A stretch of DNA of 46,139 nucleotides, from the NCBI GenBank assembly GCA_001602865.1, contig LUZF01000002.1:1-46139 (forward strand). Reading direction: 5' to 3'. The stretch comes from Bacteroidales bacterium Bact_14 (GTDB lineage: Bacteria > Bacteroidota > Bacteroidia > Bacteroidales > UBA932). Position 1 is the first letter of the stretch. Every line of letters starts with the position of its first letter. A program made the translations under genes and the position numbers. The notes below the pieces were generated by a model. That model saw only the letters and a list, made by a program, of their open reading frames with translations, did not search any database and was not told the origin of the DNA. Shown here piece after piece: positions 26,450 through 33,913 of the stretch.

Positions 26450-26462
26450 CAGTCTTTCAGCG
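26411..26462. terminator. 52-bp perfect palindrome at the prfA stop
   Basis: Two perfect 26-base arms without a loop, centred on CCTAGG at 26436/26437. The right half is the last codons and stop of prfA, the left half their exact inverted copy. It very likely terminates prfA and blocks read-through from fabF. A flawless 52-base palindrome is unusual and suggests recent template-switch repair or copying. Confidence 0.8.
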
Positions 26463-27523
26463 TTTTCAGCGATCTGGAGCTGTTCGATGCATTCGAAGAT
26501 GTCGCCGTCCATGAAGACGGGGAGGTTGTACATGCTCCAGCCGGTGCGGTGGTCCGTGACGCGGCCCTGGGGGTAGTTGTAGGTGCGGATCTTGGCGGAG
26601 CGGTCGCCGGTCGAGACCATGGTCTTGCGCTTCGCGGCGATCTCGTCGAGATACTTCTGGTGCTCCATGTTGTAGATGCGGGAGCGGAGCTCCTCCATCG
26701 CGCGCTCGGCATTCTTGAGCTGGGAGCGCTCCTCCTGGCACTGGACCACGATGCCGGTCGGGATGTGGGTCAGACGGACGGCGGAGTAGGTCGTGTTCAC
26801 GCCCTGGCCGCCGGGGCCGGAGGCGCAGAAGAGGTCCTTGCGGATGTCGTTGGGATCGATGGTCACGTCGAACTCGCCGGCCTCGGGGAAGACGGCGACG
26901 GACGCGGCGGACGTCTGGATGCGGCCCTGGGTCTCGGTCTGGGGCACGCGCTGGACGCGGTGGACGCCGGACTCATATTTCATAATGCCGTAGACGCCTT
27001 CCGTGGCGGAGGAGAGCTTGAAGACGATCTGCTTGAAGCCGCCGGCGGTGCCGGGGGCCTGGTCGCTGACCTCGAGCTTCCAGCCGCGGGATTCGGCGAA
27101 ATGCTGGTACATCCGGAAGAGGTCGCCGGCGAAGATGGCGGCCTCGTCGCCGCCGGTGCCGCCGCGGATCTCGACCATCGCGTTCTTCGCGTCGTCCGGA
27201 TCCGCCGGGATGAGCATCAGCTTGATGTCATCCTCCATTTTCGGGAGCTTCTCCTGGATCTCGGCGATCTCCTCGCGGGCCATCTCCTTCAGTTCGTCGT
27301 CCTTCTCATTCATAAAGACATCCTTCGCAGAGGCTAGGTTGTCCAGCATACGCTTGTACTCGAGCCCGGTCTTGATGATCGGTTCGAGCTGCTTGTAATC
27401 CTTGTTGAGCTGGACGAACTTCTTCATATCGGCCATCACTTCCGGGCTCGCGAGCTGCTCCTGCAGCGAGGCGAACTTGTCCTGGAGGGACAGCACTTTT
27501 TCCAGCAATGTATTCTCTGCCAT
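26435..27523 (-). CDS. prfA: peptide chain release factor 1
   Basis: 362 residues. It carries the codon-recognition PxT motif of RF1 (Pro194-Gln-Thr196 in RVPQTETQGR) and the hydrolysis motif GGQ (238-240 in ASGPGGQGVNTT). It terminates translation at UAA and UAG on the ribosome. The gene begins one base after the stop of the acyltransferase-like gene and is its operon partner. The final codons form half of a perfect palindrome, and the same tail sequence is found inverted in both copies of the 180-bp repeat. Confidence 0.97.
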   Translation of the reverse strand: MAENTLLEKVLSLQDKFASLQEQLASPEVMADMKKFVQLNKDYKQLEPIIKTGLEYKRMLDNLASAKDVFMNEKDDELKEMAREEIAEIQEKLPKMEDDIKLMLIPADPDDAKNAMVEIRGGTGGDEAAIFAGDLFRMYQHFAESRGWKLEVSDQAPGTAGGFKQIVFKLSSATEGVYGIMKYESGVHRVQRVPQTETQGRIQTSAASVAVFPEAGEFDVTIDPNDIRKDLFCASGPGGQGVNTTYSAVRLTHIPTGIVVQCQEERSQLKNAERAMEELRSRIYNMEHQKYLDEIAAKRKTMVSTGDRSAKIRTYNYPQGRVTDHRTGWSMYNLPVFMDGDIFECIEQLQIAENAERLKEAA

Positions 27524-27524
27524 A

Positions 27525-28643
27525 TCAGTCGATTGTCTTAATGTAACAGCGGCGCCGCATAAAATCCTCGTGGTCGTAGCTGCTCCAGATGTTCACGGCG
27601 CTGTTGCTTTCGATCTGGGGATTCGAGATGCCCCACTTCGAGCCGTACAGCTTCGCCTTGTCGGCGAGGATGCAATGGTACACGGCCGAAACGCCCTTGT
27701 TCTGCCACTTCGGCACGGCGCCGTTGACCATCAGGTCGAGCGTTTCATAGTTGCGCAGGGCGCGGAGCAGGTAGTACCAGCCGAACGGGAACAGCCGGCC
27801 CCGGGCCTTCTGGAGGGCCTCGGAAATCGAAGGGAACGAGATGCCGAAGGCGACCAGCTCGTCATTCTCGTCGAAGATGATGCTGGAGCACTTGTCCGAC
27901 AGGAACTGCAGCATCGAGGAGGCTTCCTCCACGATCTCCTCGTCCGTCAGCGGGATGAAATTGTAGACCGCGCTGGCGAAGCTCTCGTTGTACACCTCGA
28001 AGAACTTGCGGACCATCGCCGGATCCTTCTTCAGCTTCTCGATGCTTCCCTCGTGGAGGTTGTAGCGCTCCATCAGCAGCTTCGAGATGCGGACGGCCTT
28101 CTCGGGCACGCCCTTGTCCGCCGCCATCTTGTACTGGAGCCAGTCGCATTCCTTCTCGAAGCCCAGCTTCTTCAGGAGCGTATTGTAATAGGGATAGTTG
28201 TAGAGGCAGTTGAAGGGCGGGACGTTTTCATAGCCCTCGATGAGCATCCCCTGCTTGCCGAAGGTGTTGTAGTAAAGCGGGCCGTGGATTTCGGTCATTC
28301 CCTCTTCCTTCGCCCAGGCTTCGGCGGTGCTGATCAGCAGGCGGGCGACTTCGAGGTCATCGATGGTGTCGAACCAGCCGAAACGCGCCCGTTTCTTGTC
28401 GTAGAGCTCATTGTAGCGGGGGTTGATCATCCCGCAGATGCGGCCGACCACCTTCTTCCCGTCCAGCACCATCCACATCCGGCGCTTGCAGTACGACAGG
28501 GTCGAGACCCGGGTCAGGGACTTGACCTGGTCGGAATTCAGGGCCGGGACATACTGCTTGCAGTCCTTGTACAGGTCCAGCGGGAATTGGATGAACCTGC
28601 GGAGGTCCCTCCTCGTCAAAACTTCTACAACTTGGTAACTCAT
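27525..28643 (-). CDS. GNAT-fold acyltransferase-like protein
   Basis: 372 residues. I recognise the general layout of a Bacteroidetes family of large GNAT-like proteins: an N-terminal FIQFPLDLYKDCKQYVPAL segment, a core with VVGRICGMINPRYNEL and FGWFDTIDDLEVARLLI, and a second GNAT-like half ending WGISNPQIESNSAVNIW. No specific substrate can be named, and the acetyl-CoA loop is poorly conserved by eye. It is the first gene of the pair with prfA (one-base gap). Its promoter -7 box is at 28675-28682. Confidence 0.7.
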   Translation of the reverse strand: MSYQVVEVLTRRDLRRFIQFPLDLYKDCKQYVPALNSDQVKSLTRVSTLSYCKRRMWMVLDGKKVVGRICGMINPRYNELYDKKRARFGWFDTIDDLEVARLLISTAEAWAKEEGMTEIHGPLYYNTFGKQGMLIEGYENVPPFNCLYNYPYYNTLLKKLGFEKECDWLQYKMAADKGVPEKAVRISKLLMERYNLHEGSIEKLKKDPAMVRKFFEVYNESFASAVYNFIPLTDEEIVEEASSMLQFLSDKCSSIIFDENDELVAFGISFPSISEALQKARGRLFPFGWYYLLRALRNYETLDLMVNGAVPKWQNKGVSAVYHCILADKAKLYGSKWGISNPQIESNSAVNIWSSYDHEDFMRRRCYIKTID

Positions 28644-28674
28644 CCGTTCTGCTGTTAATAATCAAGTAAGTCTG

Positions 28675-28682
28675 CAAAGTTA
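28675..28682 (-). promoter_or_regulatory. -7 promoter box TAACTTTG for the acyltransferase-prfA pair
   Basis: Exact minus-strand match 32 bases before ATG 28643, implying a leader of about 25 bases. Confidence 0.68.
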
Positions 28683-28712
28683 ACAAAAAAAGCCGATATG
28701 TTTTTTTCAACA

Positions 28713-29423
28713 TTACTGCAATATGGCGGTGATGGCTGCCTGGGCGCAGACGCAGCCGAAGACGGCCGGCATATAGGACAGGGTCCCGACCTGGGACTTC
28801 TTGTTGCGGCTTTCCTCCAGGGTCACGGACTCCCGGCGCGGCATCTCCTCCGAATAGACGGCGAGGAAGCCTTCCCGGATGTCGAGCTTGTGGAGGCGCT
28901 TGCGGAGCATATGCGCGAGCGGACAGTAGCGCGTCTTCGAAATGTCCGCGACGCGGACTTTCGTGGCGTCGCACTTCGCCCCCGCCCCCATCGACGAGAC
29001 CATCGGAATCCCTCGCGCCAGGCAATACTGGATCAGGCAGATCTTCGGGCTGAGCGTGTCAATCGCATCCACCAGGAAATCCAGCTTGTACGGATCCAGG
29101 AGCGATGCGACGGAAGCCTCATCCAGGTAAGCCTCCACCGTGTCCACCTGCAGCGTGGGGTTGATGTCTTTCAGCCGTTCCGCGAGCACGGCGCACTTGG
29201 AGCGCCCGACGGTCGAGGTCAGCGCCAGCAGCTGGCGGTTGCGGTTGGTGTCGCTGACGCGGTCGCTGTCCAGCAGGACCAGGTGGCCCACGCCGGCGCG
29301 TGCAAGCATCTCCGCGGCGTAGGCGCCGACGCCTCCGCAGCCGATGACGGCGAGCGTCGAGCCGGCGAGGCGGGCCAGCCCCGCGCTGCCGATCAGGAGT
29401 TCCGTGCGTTCCGTCCAGGCCAT
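28713..29423 (-). CDS. tcdA: tRNA threonylcarbamoyladenosine dehydratase-like (ThiF/MoeB family)
   Basis: 236 residues with the E1-like nucleotide site IGCGGVGAYAAEML (Gly28-Gly33), LLDSDRVSDTNRNRQ for the adenylation site, and VDAIDTLSPKICLI. The C-terminal half has the TcdA/YgdL features (SMGAGAKCDATKVRVADI, YSEEMPRR). The enzyme adenylates and dehydrates the t6A base at tRNA position 37 to the cyclic form. It follows mazG by four bases and shares its promoter. There is no MoaD/ThiS-type partner nearby, which favours TcdA over a sulfur-carrier E1. Confidence 0.9.
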   Translation of the reverse strand: MAWTERTELLIGSAGLARLAGSTLAVIGCGGVGAYAAEMLARAGVGHLVLLDSDRVSDTNRNRQLLALTSTVGRSKCAVLAERLKDINPTLQVDTVEAYLDEASVASLLDPYKLDFLVDAIDTLSPKICLIQYCLARGIPMVSSMGAGAKCDATKVRVADISKTRYCPLAHMLRKRLHKLDIREGFLAVYSEEMPRRESVTLEESRNKKSQVGTLSYMPAVFGCVCAQAAITAILQ

Positions 29424-29427
29424 GGCG

Positions 29428-30216
29428 TTACAGTCCCTTGCTTTTGCCTTCGTCCCAGATGGCGTCCATCTCTGCGAGGGTCAGGTCCGTGAGCTTGATG
29501 CCCTTCTTCAGCGTGTTCTCCTCGAGGTAGGTAAAGCGGCGGCGGAACTTCTCGCAGGCACGGTTCAGCGCGACCTCGGGGTCGATGCCGTAGAGCCGGG
29601 AGGCGTTGATGACCGCGAACATCAGGTCGCCGAATTCCTCCTCCATATGGGCGGGATCGCCCTCGCCCGCGGCTTCCTCCACTTCGCCGAGCTCCTCGTG
29701 GACCTTGTCCCAGACATCCTCCTTCTGCTCCCAGTCGAAGCCGCAGCCGCGGGCCTTCTCCTGCATGGAATGGGCCTTCAGGATGGCGGGCATCGCGACG
29801 GGGATGCCGGACATGATGGTCTTGTTGCCGTTCTTCTCCTTGGCCTTGACCAGCTCCCAGGTGTCGGCGATGTCCTTGGCGCTGAGCTTCCTGCGGTCGT
29901 CGCCGAAGACGTGGGGATGGCGGAATACCATCTTCTCGCAGACGCTGTTGATGCTGTCTGCGATGTCGAAATCTCCCTTTTCCTGGGCGATGCGGGCGTA
30001 GAAGACCATATGGTAGAGGAGGTCGCCGATCTCCTTGGAGGTCGCTTTCGCGTCGCCGCGGAGAATTGCGTCACTCAGTTCGTAGACCTCTTCCTCGGTC
30101 AGCGGGCGGATGGATTCCATCGTCTGGGCCGCATTCCAGGGGCACTCTTCCCGCAGCCGGTCCATGATGTCCAGCAGCCGCGCGAACTGTTCCAGCTTTT
30201 CGTCTTTTGTATGCAT
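29428..30216 (-). CDS. mazG: nucleoside triphosphate pyrophosphohydrolase MazG
   Basis: 262 residues, as long as the two-domain E. coli enzyme. The first domain has LREECPWNAAQTMESIRP and EEEVYELSDAI, the EExxE-type metal ligands; the second has VHEELGEVEEA and EEEFGDLMFAVINASRL. It hydrolyses (d)NTPs to monophosphates, cleaning the nucleotide pool and lowering alarmone levels in some bacteria. Start ATG 30216 is preferred over TTG 30219. A promoter overlaps face to face with that of the divergent CoA-transferase gene. Confidence 0.95.
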   Translation of the reverse strand: MHTKDEKLEQFARLLDIMDRLREECPWNAAQTMESIRPLTEEEVYELSDAILRGDAKATSKEIGDLLYHMVFYARIAQEKGDFDIADSINSVCEKMVFRHPHVFGDDRRKLSAKDIADTWELVKAKEKNGNKTIMSGIPVAMPAILKAHSMQEKARGCGFDWEQKEDVWDKVHEELGEVEEAAGEGDPAHMEEEFGDLMFAVINASRLYGIDPEVALNRACEKFRRRFTYLEENTLKKGIKLTDLTLAEMDAIWDEGKSKGL

Positions 30217-30229
30217 CAAATAATGTTTC

Positions 30230-30237
30230 TATCTTTG
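30230..30237 (+). promoter_or_regulatory. -7 promoter box TATCTTTG for the CoA-transferase
   Basis: Exact TAnnTTTG with a TTTG at 30206-30209, 20 bases upstream, matching the -33/-7 spacing of Bacteroidetes promoters. The start codon is 29 bases downstream. Confidence 0.7.
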
Positions 30238-30243
30238 TGTTCA

Positions 30244-30251
30244 CAAAGTTA
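30244..30251 (-). promoter_or_regulatory. -7 promoter box TAACTTTG for mazG
   Basis: Exact minus-strand match, separated by only six bases from the opposing box at 30230-30237. The two boxes form an imperfect palindrome, so the two polymerases cannot bind together. The mazG ATG is 27 bases downstream. Confidence 0.7.
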
Positions 30252-30266
30252 GCAATAATTACGCAG

Positions 30267-31568
30267 ATGAAAGACATCCGTTTCGTTTCCGCCGATGAGG
30301 CCGTCAGCCACATCCCCTCCCATTGCCATGTCCACCTGAGCAGCGTGGCCAGCGTTCCGCACATCCTGATCCAGGCGCTCTGCCGCCGCGCGGACGCGGG
30401 GGACGTGGAGGACCTGCATTTCCACCATTTCCACACCGAAGGCCCGGCGCCGTACTCGGAGCCGCGCTACGAGGGGAAATTCTTCGAGCAGGGCTTCTTC
30501 GTGGGACCGAACGTGCGGGCGAACGTGAACGCCGGTTACGCCGACTACCTCCCGGCCCACCTCGGCGAGAGCCAGAAGATGTACCGCGAGGGCGCGATCA
30601 AGCTCGGCGCGGCCCTGGTCCAGATCTCCCGGCCGAACAAGGACGGATACGTCTCGCTGGGCACCTCCGTGGACTGCTCCATCGCGGCCATCGAGAGCGC
30701 GGCCGTGCGCATCGGCGTCGTGAATCCCCACGTCCCCTTCGCCCACGGCGACCTCGTCTCCATCGACAGCTTCGACTACCTCGTCGAGGATGACACCCCG
30801 CTGGTGACCAAGGACTTCGCGGAGCCGACCCCGACCGAGGTGCTGATCGGCAAGAACTGCGCGGCGCTCGTCGACGACGGCGCGTGCATCCAGATGGGCA
30901 TCGGCGCCCTGCCGAACGCCCTCGCCGCCCAGCTCGTGAACCACAAGAACCTCGGCGTCCACACCGAAATGTTCGCCGACGGCATCCTGCGCCTCATCAA
31001 GAAAGGCGTCGTGACCGGCGCCTGCAAGAAGATCGACACCGGCAAGGTCGTCGCCTCCTTCCTCCTGGGCTCCCAGGAAGTCTACTCTTTCATCGACGAC
31101 AACCCCGACGTCCTGATGAAGGACATCAAATACACCAACGATCCCTGGATTATCTCCCGCAACCCGAAGATGATGGCCATCAACTCCGCCACCGAAGTGG
31201 ACATCACCGGCCAGATCAGCGCCGACTCCATCGGCACGCGCATCTTCTCCGGCACCGGCGGCCAGCTCGACTTCGTCAAGGGTGCGACCATGGCCGAAGG
31301 GGGCAAGTCCATCACCGCCTTCGCCTCCCGCACCAACAAGGGCAAGAACAAGATCGTCAGCTTCCTGAACCCCGGCGCCGGCGTCGTCACCCCCCGCGCA
31401 GACGCCCACTGGATCGTCACCGAGTACGGCGCCGTCGACCTCTATGGCAAATCCCTCCAGGAGCGCGCCAAACTCCTCATCTCCATCGCCCACCCCGACG
31501 ACCGCGAAATGCTGGATCGCGAAGCCTTCGAACGCTTCGGTCCGCACTATCATAATTTCAGCATCTGA
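30267..31568 (+). CDS. acetyl-CoA hydrolase/transferase family CoA-transferase
   Basis: 433 residues from ATG 30267. The family signature GIGALPNALAAQL (about 211-223) is followed by the probable catalytic glutamate in GVHTEMFADG (Glu234), which forms a glutamyl-CoA thioester. The end has GAVDLYGKSLQERAKLLI. By length and motifs it is close to 4-hydroxybutyrate or butyryl/acetate CoA-transferases. It moves CoA between acetate and another acyl acid in fermentation. With the acetate kinase and phosphotransacylase at the right end of the window it fits short-chain fatty acid metabolism; the exact acyl substrate is not decidable. Confidence 0.9.
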   Translation: MKDIRFVSADEAVSHIPSHCHVHLSSVASVPHILIQALCRRADAGDVEDLHFHHFHTEGPAPYSEPRYEGKFFEQGFFVGPNVRANVNAGYADYLPAHLGESQKMYREGAIKLGAALVQISRPNKDGYVSLGTSVDCSIAAIESAAVRIGVVNPHVPFAHGDLVSIDSFDYLVEDDTPLVTKDFAEPTPTEVLIGKNCAALVDDGACIQMGIGALPNALAAQLVNHKNLGVHTEMFADGILRLIKKGVVTGACKKIDTGKVVASFLLGSQEVYSFIDDNPDVLMKDIKYTNDPWIISRNPKMMAINSATEVDITGQISADSIGTRIFSGTGGQLDFVKGATMAEGGKSITAFASRTNKGKNKIVSFLNPGAGVVTPRADAHWIVTEYGAVDLYGKSLQERAKLLISIAHPDDREMLDREAFERFGPHYHNFSI

Positions 31569-31613
31569 CCACATCTAACCACATCTAACACATAACTACT
31601 AACCACAATTACT

Positions 31614-31754
31614 ATGGAAACCGGAAACAAGGAGATCTATTCGCCCCCTCAGTCCGAGGCGCTTGATCTTATACCGTCAACAACGCTACTGGACAGTTCG
31701 ACAGAAAGATACCGTTTGAGCGGCAACAGTTATGATGATGAAGATTTTGCATAG
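31614..31754 (+). CDS. 46-residue small protein upstream of the fimbrillin-like gene
   Basis: The peptide starts METGNKEIYSPPQSEALDLI and ends SGNSYDDEDFA. It follows the pattern of a class of tiny Bacteroidales proteins I recognise by layout: a Y-x-x-P motif near the start, a short hydrophobic I/L run, a Ser/Gly-rich spacer and an acidic Tyr-Asp-Asp tail. Such peptides are often encoded just before surface lipoproteins. No function is established to my knowledge. The stop overlaps the Shine-Dalgarno-like AGGAGG of the next gene, so translation may be coupled. Ten-base tandem copies of CCACATCTAA (about 31570-31589) lie upstream; no -7 box is seen. Confidence 0.6.
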   Translation: METGNKEIYSPPQSEALDLIPSTTLLDSSTERYRLSGNSYDDEDFA

Positions 31755-31758
31755 GAGG
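31753..31758 (+). promoter_or_regulatory. strong Shine-Dalgarno AGGAGG overlapping a stop codon
   Basis: AGGAGG lies eight bases before ATG 31767 and shares its first two bases with the TAG stop of the small upstream protein. A canonical site like this is rare in Bacteroidetes, where most genes in this window have none. Confidence 0.65.
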
Positions 31759-31766
31759 CCTTTGCT

Positions 31767-33623
31767 ATGAAGAGAACTATCCTTTTTGTCTTTATCGCCA
31801 TGCTGGCGGCCAGTGCCTGTGTAAAGGAACCTCTAGCCGTTGAAACAACCGAGGAATCATCCCAGGAGGCGCCTGTTGATGCTATTCTCACGTCATTTAC
31901 CGCCACGGCGGAAGGCGCGGTCACGAAAACGGACTTGTACGGAAACGATGCCGAAGGCTATGCCGTGCGATGGCGGGAATGGGATGCGATTCACGTTACG
32001 GATGCCGCCGGGAATACCGGTACATACAGGGCATTAGCAGGGGGAGAGATCACTACCTCGTTTACAATCAAAGGGTCCAGCAATGTCAATACTTCCCGTC
32101 CACCATTCATCGCGTATTACCCGGAAACCATCCGCGAGGCCGCTCGCATCTGGCCTTCTGAACAGGATTATATGGACGACGGAGTTGTACCGCTTCTCAA
32201 GACTGTCCCGATGCGCGGCCTGGCAGAGTCCATTGTCAGAGACGAAGAAAATGTATTCAACATTACGACAGATTTTACCTTCAAGAATCTTGGCGGCCTG
32301 ATACGCTTAAATTTGAAATCCACCACCCCCGGGACCACTGTTGGGAAGATTATCCTTTCTGCAGATGAAGGGATGAGCGGTCCGTTCAATATCGCCGCGG
32401 ATGGCCTTACGGCCGAAATAGAATCCGGCACAGGCGACGTGACGCTTTATGTTGTCAATGTATCACACGGATTTGCCGTTTCGCTCAGTTCGGAACCCAA
32501 GCCTTTCTATATTGCCGTTCCTGCGGGTACATACAACAATCTGAAGGTTACCGTCGTTCAGGACAATATGTCTGCCCAAACCAAGACCGCCAAGGTCCCT
32601 ATCGTCGTAGAGCGGAGCAAAATCACGGATATCACGCTTACTTTCAACGACTTCGCGCTTGAGACTACGAATCTCAGCGCCTCCGCGACAGCCAACTGCT
32701 ATGTGGTTGGCCGTGCCGGGTCGTACAAGTTCCGGGCCGACGTCGCGGGCAATGGAGCTGCGGATTTAAGTGGAATCAGCAAAACGATCAGCTCCGTCAA
32801 TTCCGCGGAACTGCTGTGGGCGACGATCGAGACGCAGTCGCCTCCAGGCAATACCCAGCTTATTCGGAATGTCCGTTATAGCGACGGCTTTGTTTTCTTT
32901 GATACCGGAGTGAAATATATAGAAGGGAATGCGCTGATTGCTGTCAAGGATGCCTCTTCCAATATTCTTTGGAGTTGGCATATCTGGTTCGAGAGTGATG
33001 ATCTGGAAGCGCTCAGACAGAGGTTTGGCTCCAACGTCGTGTTTATGGACAGAAATCTCGGCGCCATTGAGAATTATCACCGGACGGATTATTACTTCGA
33101 TTTCGGTATGTACTATGAATGGGGCCGCAAGGATCCGTTCCCGCATCAGGTTAATTCAAGCAGAACTCAGACCGTGGCCAGGAGGGGGAGTCGCACGACG
33201 ACCACTTTGGAAAGCCTGTCACTTGCCGGAACCATTGCCAACCCTACCGCAGTCTCCTCCGGTGGCATCAGTGGTGCCACATGGGATACCGATTCCAAGA
33301 ACATCTTCGACCCTTGCCCTCCGGGCTGGAAGGTTCCGAAACCGATTCAGTTTACAGCCCAGATTGCAGGCAAGGGCGTATGGCAGTCAGGCGTCGGTGC
33401 TACAATCACATACGGTGGTCACACAGCCTGGTACCCTGCCGCCGGTGCATTTGCCCATGGATCGACTAATTATTATCACCAAGGGGAAGGGGCCTACCTG
33501 TATACGACTACCTCTGCGTATTCCAGATCCTTCGACCTCTCTTCATCCTTATATGGATCGATGCAGGATAAGGATTCGTATTGGGCGTGTAGCGTCCGTT
33601 GCGTAAAGGAATTCGAGCCGTAA
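31767..33623 (+). CDS. fimbrillin-like lipoprotein with C-terminal FISUMP-like domain
   Basis: 618 residues. The signal peptide ends in a lipobox (AASAC, Cys18). Residues about 35-320 follow the fimbrillin/Mfa-like layout: an early ILTSFTATAE strand, KTDLYG, WREWDAIHVTD, and a second beta domain near FTFKNLGGLIRLNLKS. The C-terminal about 190 residues match the Fibrobacter-succinogenes-major-paralogous style: YYFDFGMYYEWGRKDPFP, FDPCPPGWKVP and a final YWACSVRCVKE with paired cysteines. It is probably exported to the outer surface as an adhesin or fimbrial subunit. Codon use is less GC-biased than in the flanking genes, which suggests either horizontal gain or surface-gene drift. Confidence 0.8.
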   Translation: MKRTILFVFIAMLAASACVKEPLAVETTEESSQEAPVDAILTSFTATAEGAVTKTDLYGNDAEGYAVRWREWDAIHVTDAAGNTGTYRALAGGEITTSFTIKGSSNVNTSRPPFIAYYPETIREAARIWPSEQDYMDDGVVPLLKTVPMRGLAESIVRDEENVFNITTDFTFKNLGGLIRLNLKSTTPGTTVGKIILSADEGMSGPFNIAADGLTAEIESGTGDVTLYVVNVSHGFAVSLSSEPKPFYIAVPAGTYNNLKVTVVQDNMSAQTKTAKVPIVVERSKITDITLTFNDFALETTNLSASATANCYVVGRAGSYKFRADVAGNGAADLSGISKTISSVNSAELLWATIETQSPPGNTQLIRNVRYSDGFVFFDTGVKYIEGNALIAVKDASSNILWSWHIWFESDDLEALRQRFGSNVVFMDRNLGAIENYHRTDYYFDFGMYYEWGRKDPFPHQVNSSRTQTVARRGSRTTTTLESLSLAGTIANPTAVSSGGISGATWDTDSKNIFDPCPPGWKVPKPIQFTAQIAGKGVWQSGVGATITYGGHTAWYPAAGAFAHGSTNYYHQGEGAYLYTTTSAYSRSFDLSSSLYGSMQDKDSYWACSVRCVKEFEP

Positions 33624-33637
33624 TCGATAATATGAAT

Positions 33638-33677
33638 AAAAAAGAGGCCCTCTGAGCGTTCAGGGGGCCTCTTTTTT
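33638..33677. terminator. terminator after the fimbrillin-like gene
   Basis: Eighteen-base arms (33638-33655 and 33660-33677) with one G-U wobble and a four-base loop; A-run on the left and T-run on the right make it a strong bidirectional rho-independent terminator. Confidence 0.88.
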
Positions 33678-33683
33678 ATTTTA

Positions 33684-33719
33684 CTAGATTTTCCTGAAAG
33701 CCAGGCAGGCGTTGTGGCC
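33684..33719 (-). pseudogene. fragment: last 12 codons of a fabF gene, inverted
   Basis: Read on the minus strand this spells G-H-N-A-C-L-A-F-R-K-I-stop, identical in protein to the end of fabF and 33 of 36 bases identical in DNA. It extends by three codons (ATG GCC AGA) that do not match fabF. The fragment is directly adjacent to the second 180-bp repeat and inverted relative to the orientation of fabF in copy 1. It has no independent function that I can see. Confidence 0.8.
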
Positions 33720-33727
33720 TCTGGCCA

Positions 33728-33907
33728 TCTCAACCCCCTGTCGCTTCGCGAGTATCGGGTGTCGCAGGTGCGAAAATGATGGGGGTACCTGCAGCGATTT
33801 ATGGGCAGGAGAACGGATTTGCGTCGCAGGTGTCGCATGCTTTATCGTACCTGCGACACTTTAGCGGACGCTGAAAGACTGAAAGAGGCTGCCTAGGCAG
33901 CCTCTTT
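33728..33907. repeat. 180-bp intergenic repeat, copy 2
   Basis: It differs from 26270-26449 at three positions only. It ends six bases before the stop of the GH2 fusion gene. Like copy 1 it holds an inverted prfA tail (33870-33896, plus strand, A-E-R-L-K-E-A-A-stop) although prfA is 7.4 kb away. The 26-base palindrome at the right end can serve as terminator for the GH2 gene. The gap 33624-33913 holds only this repeat, the fabF fragment and the terminator of the lipoprotein. Confidence 0.9.
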
Positions 33908-33913
33908 TTGTTT

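Noticed and set aside
33494-33838. A 114-codon minus-strand frame through the second repeat
   Set aside because: It runs through a terminator, the fabF fragment in a shifted frame and the repeat. Not conserved in copy 1 context, so not a gene.
26248-33907. The interval between the two repeats as an integrated mobile island
   Set aside because: The repeats are direct, but the interval carries housekeeping genes (prfA, mazG, tcdA), no integrase or transposase, and the fabF tail is inverted instead of directly repeated as an attachment-site duplication would be.
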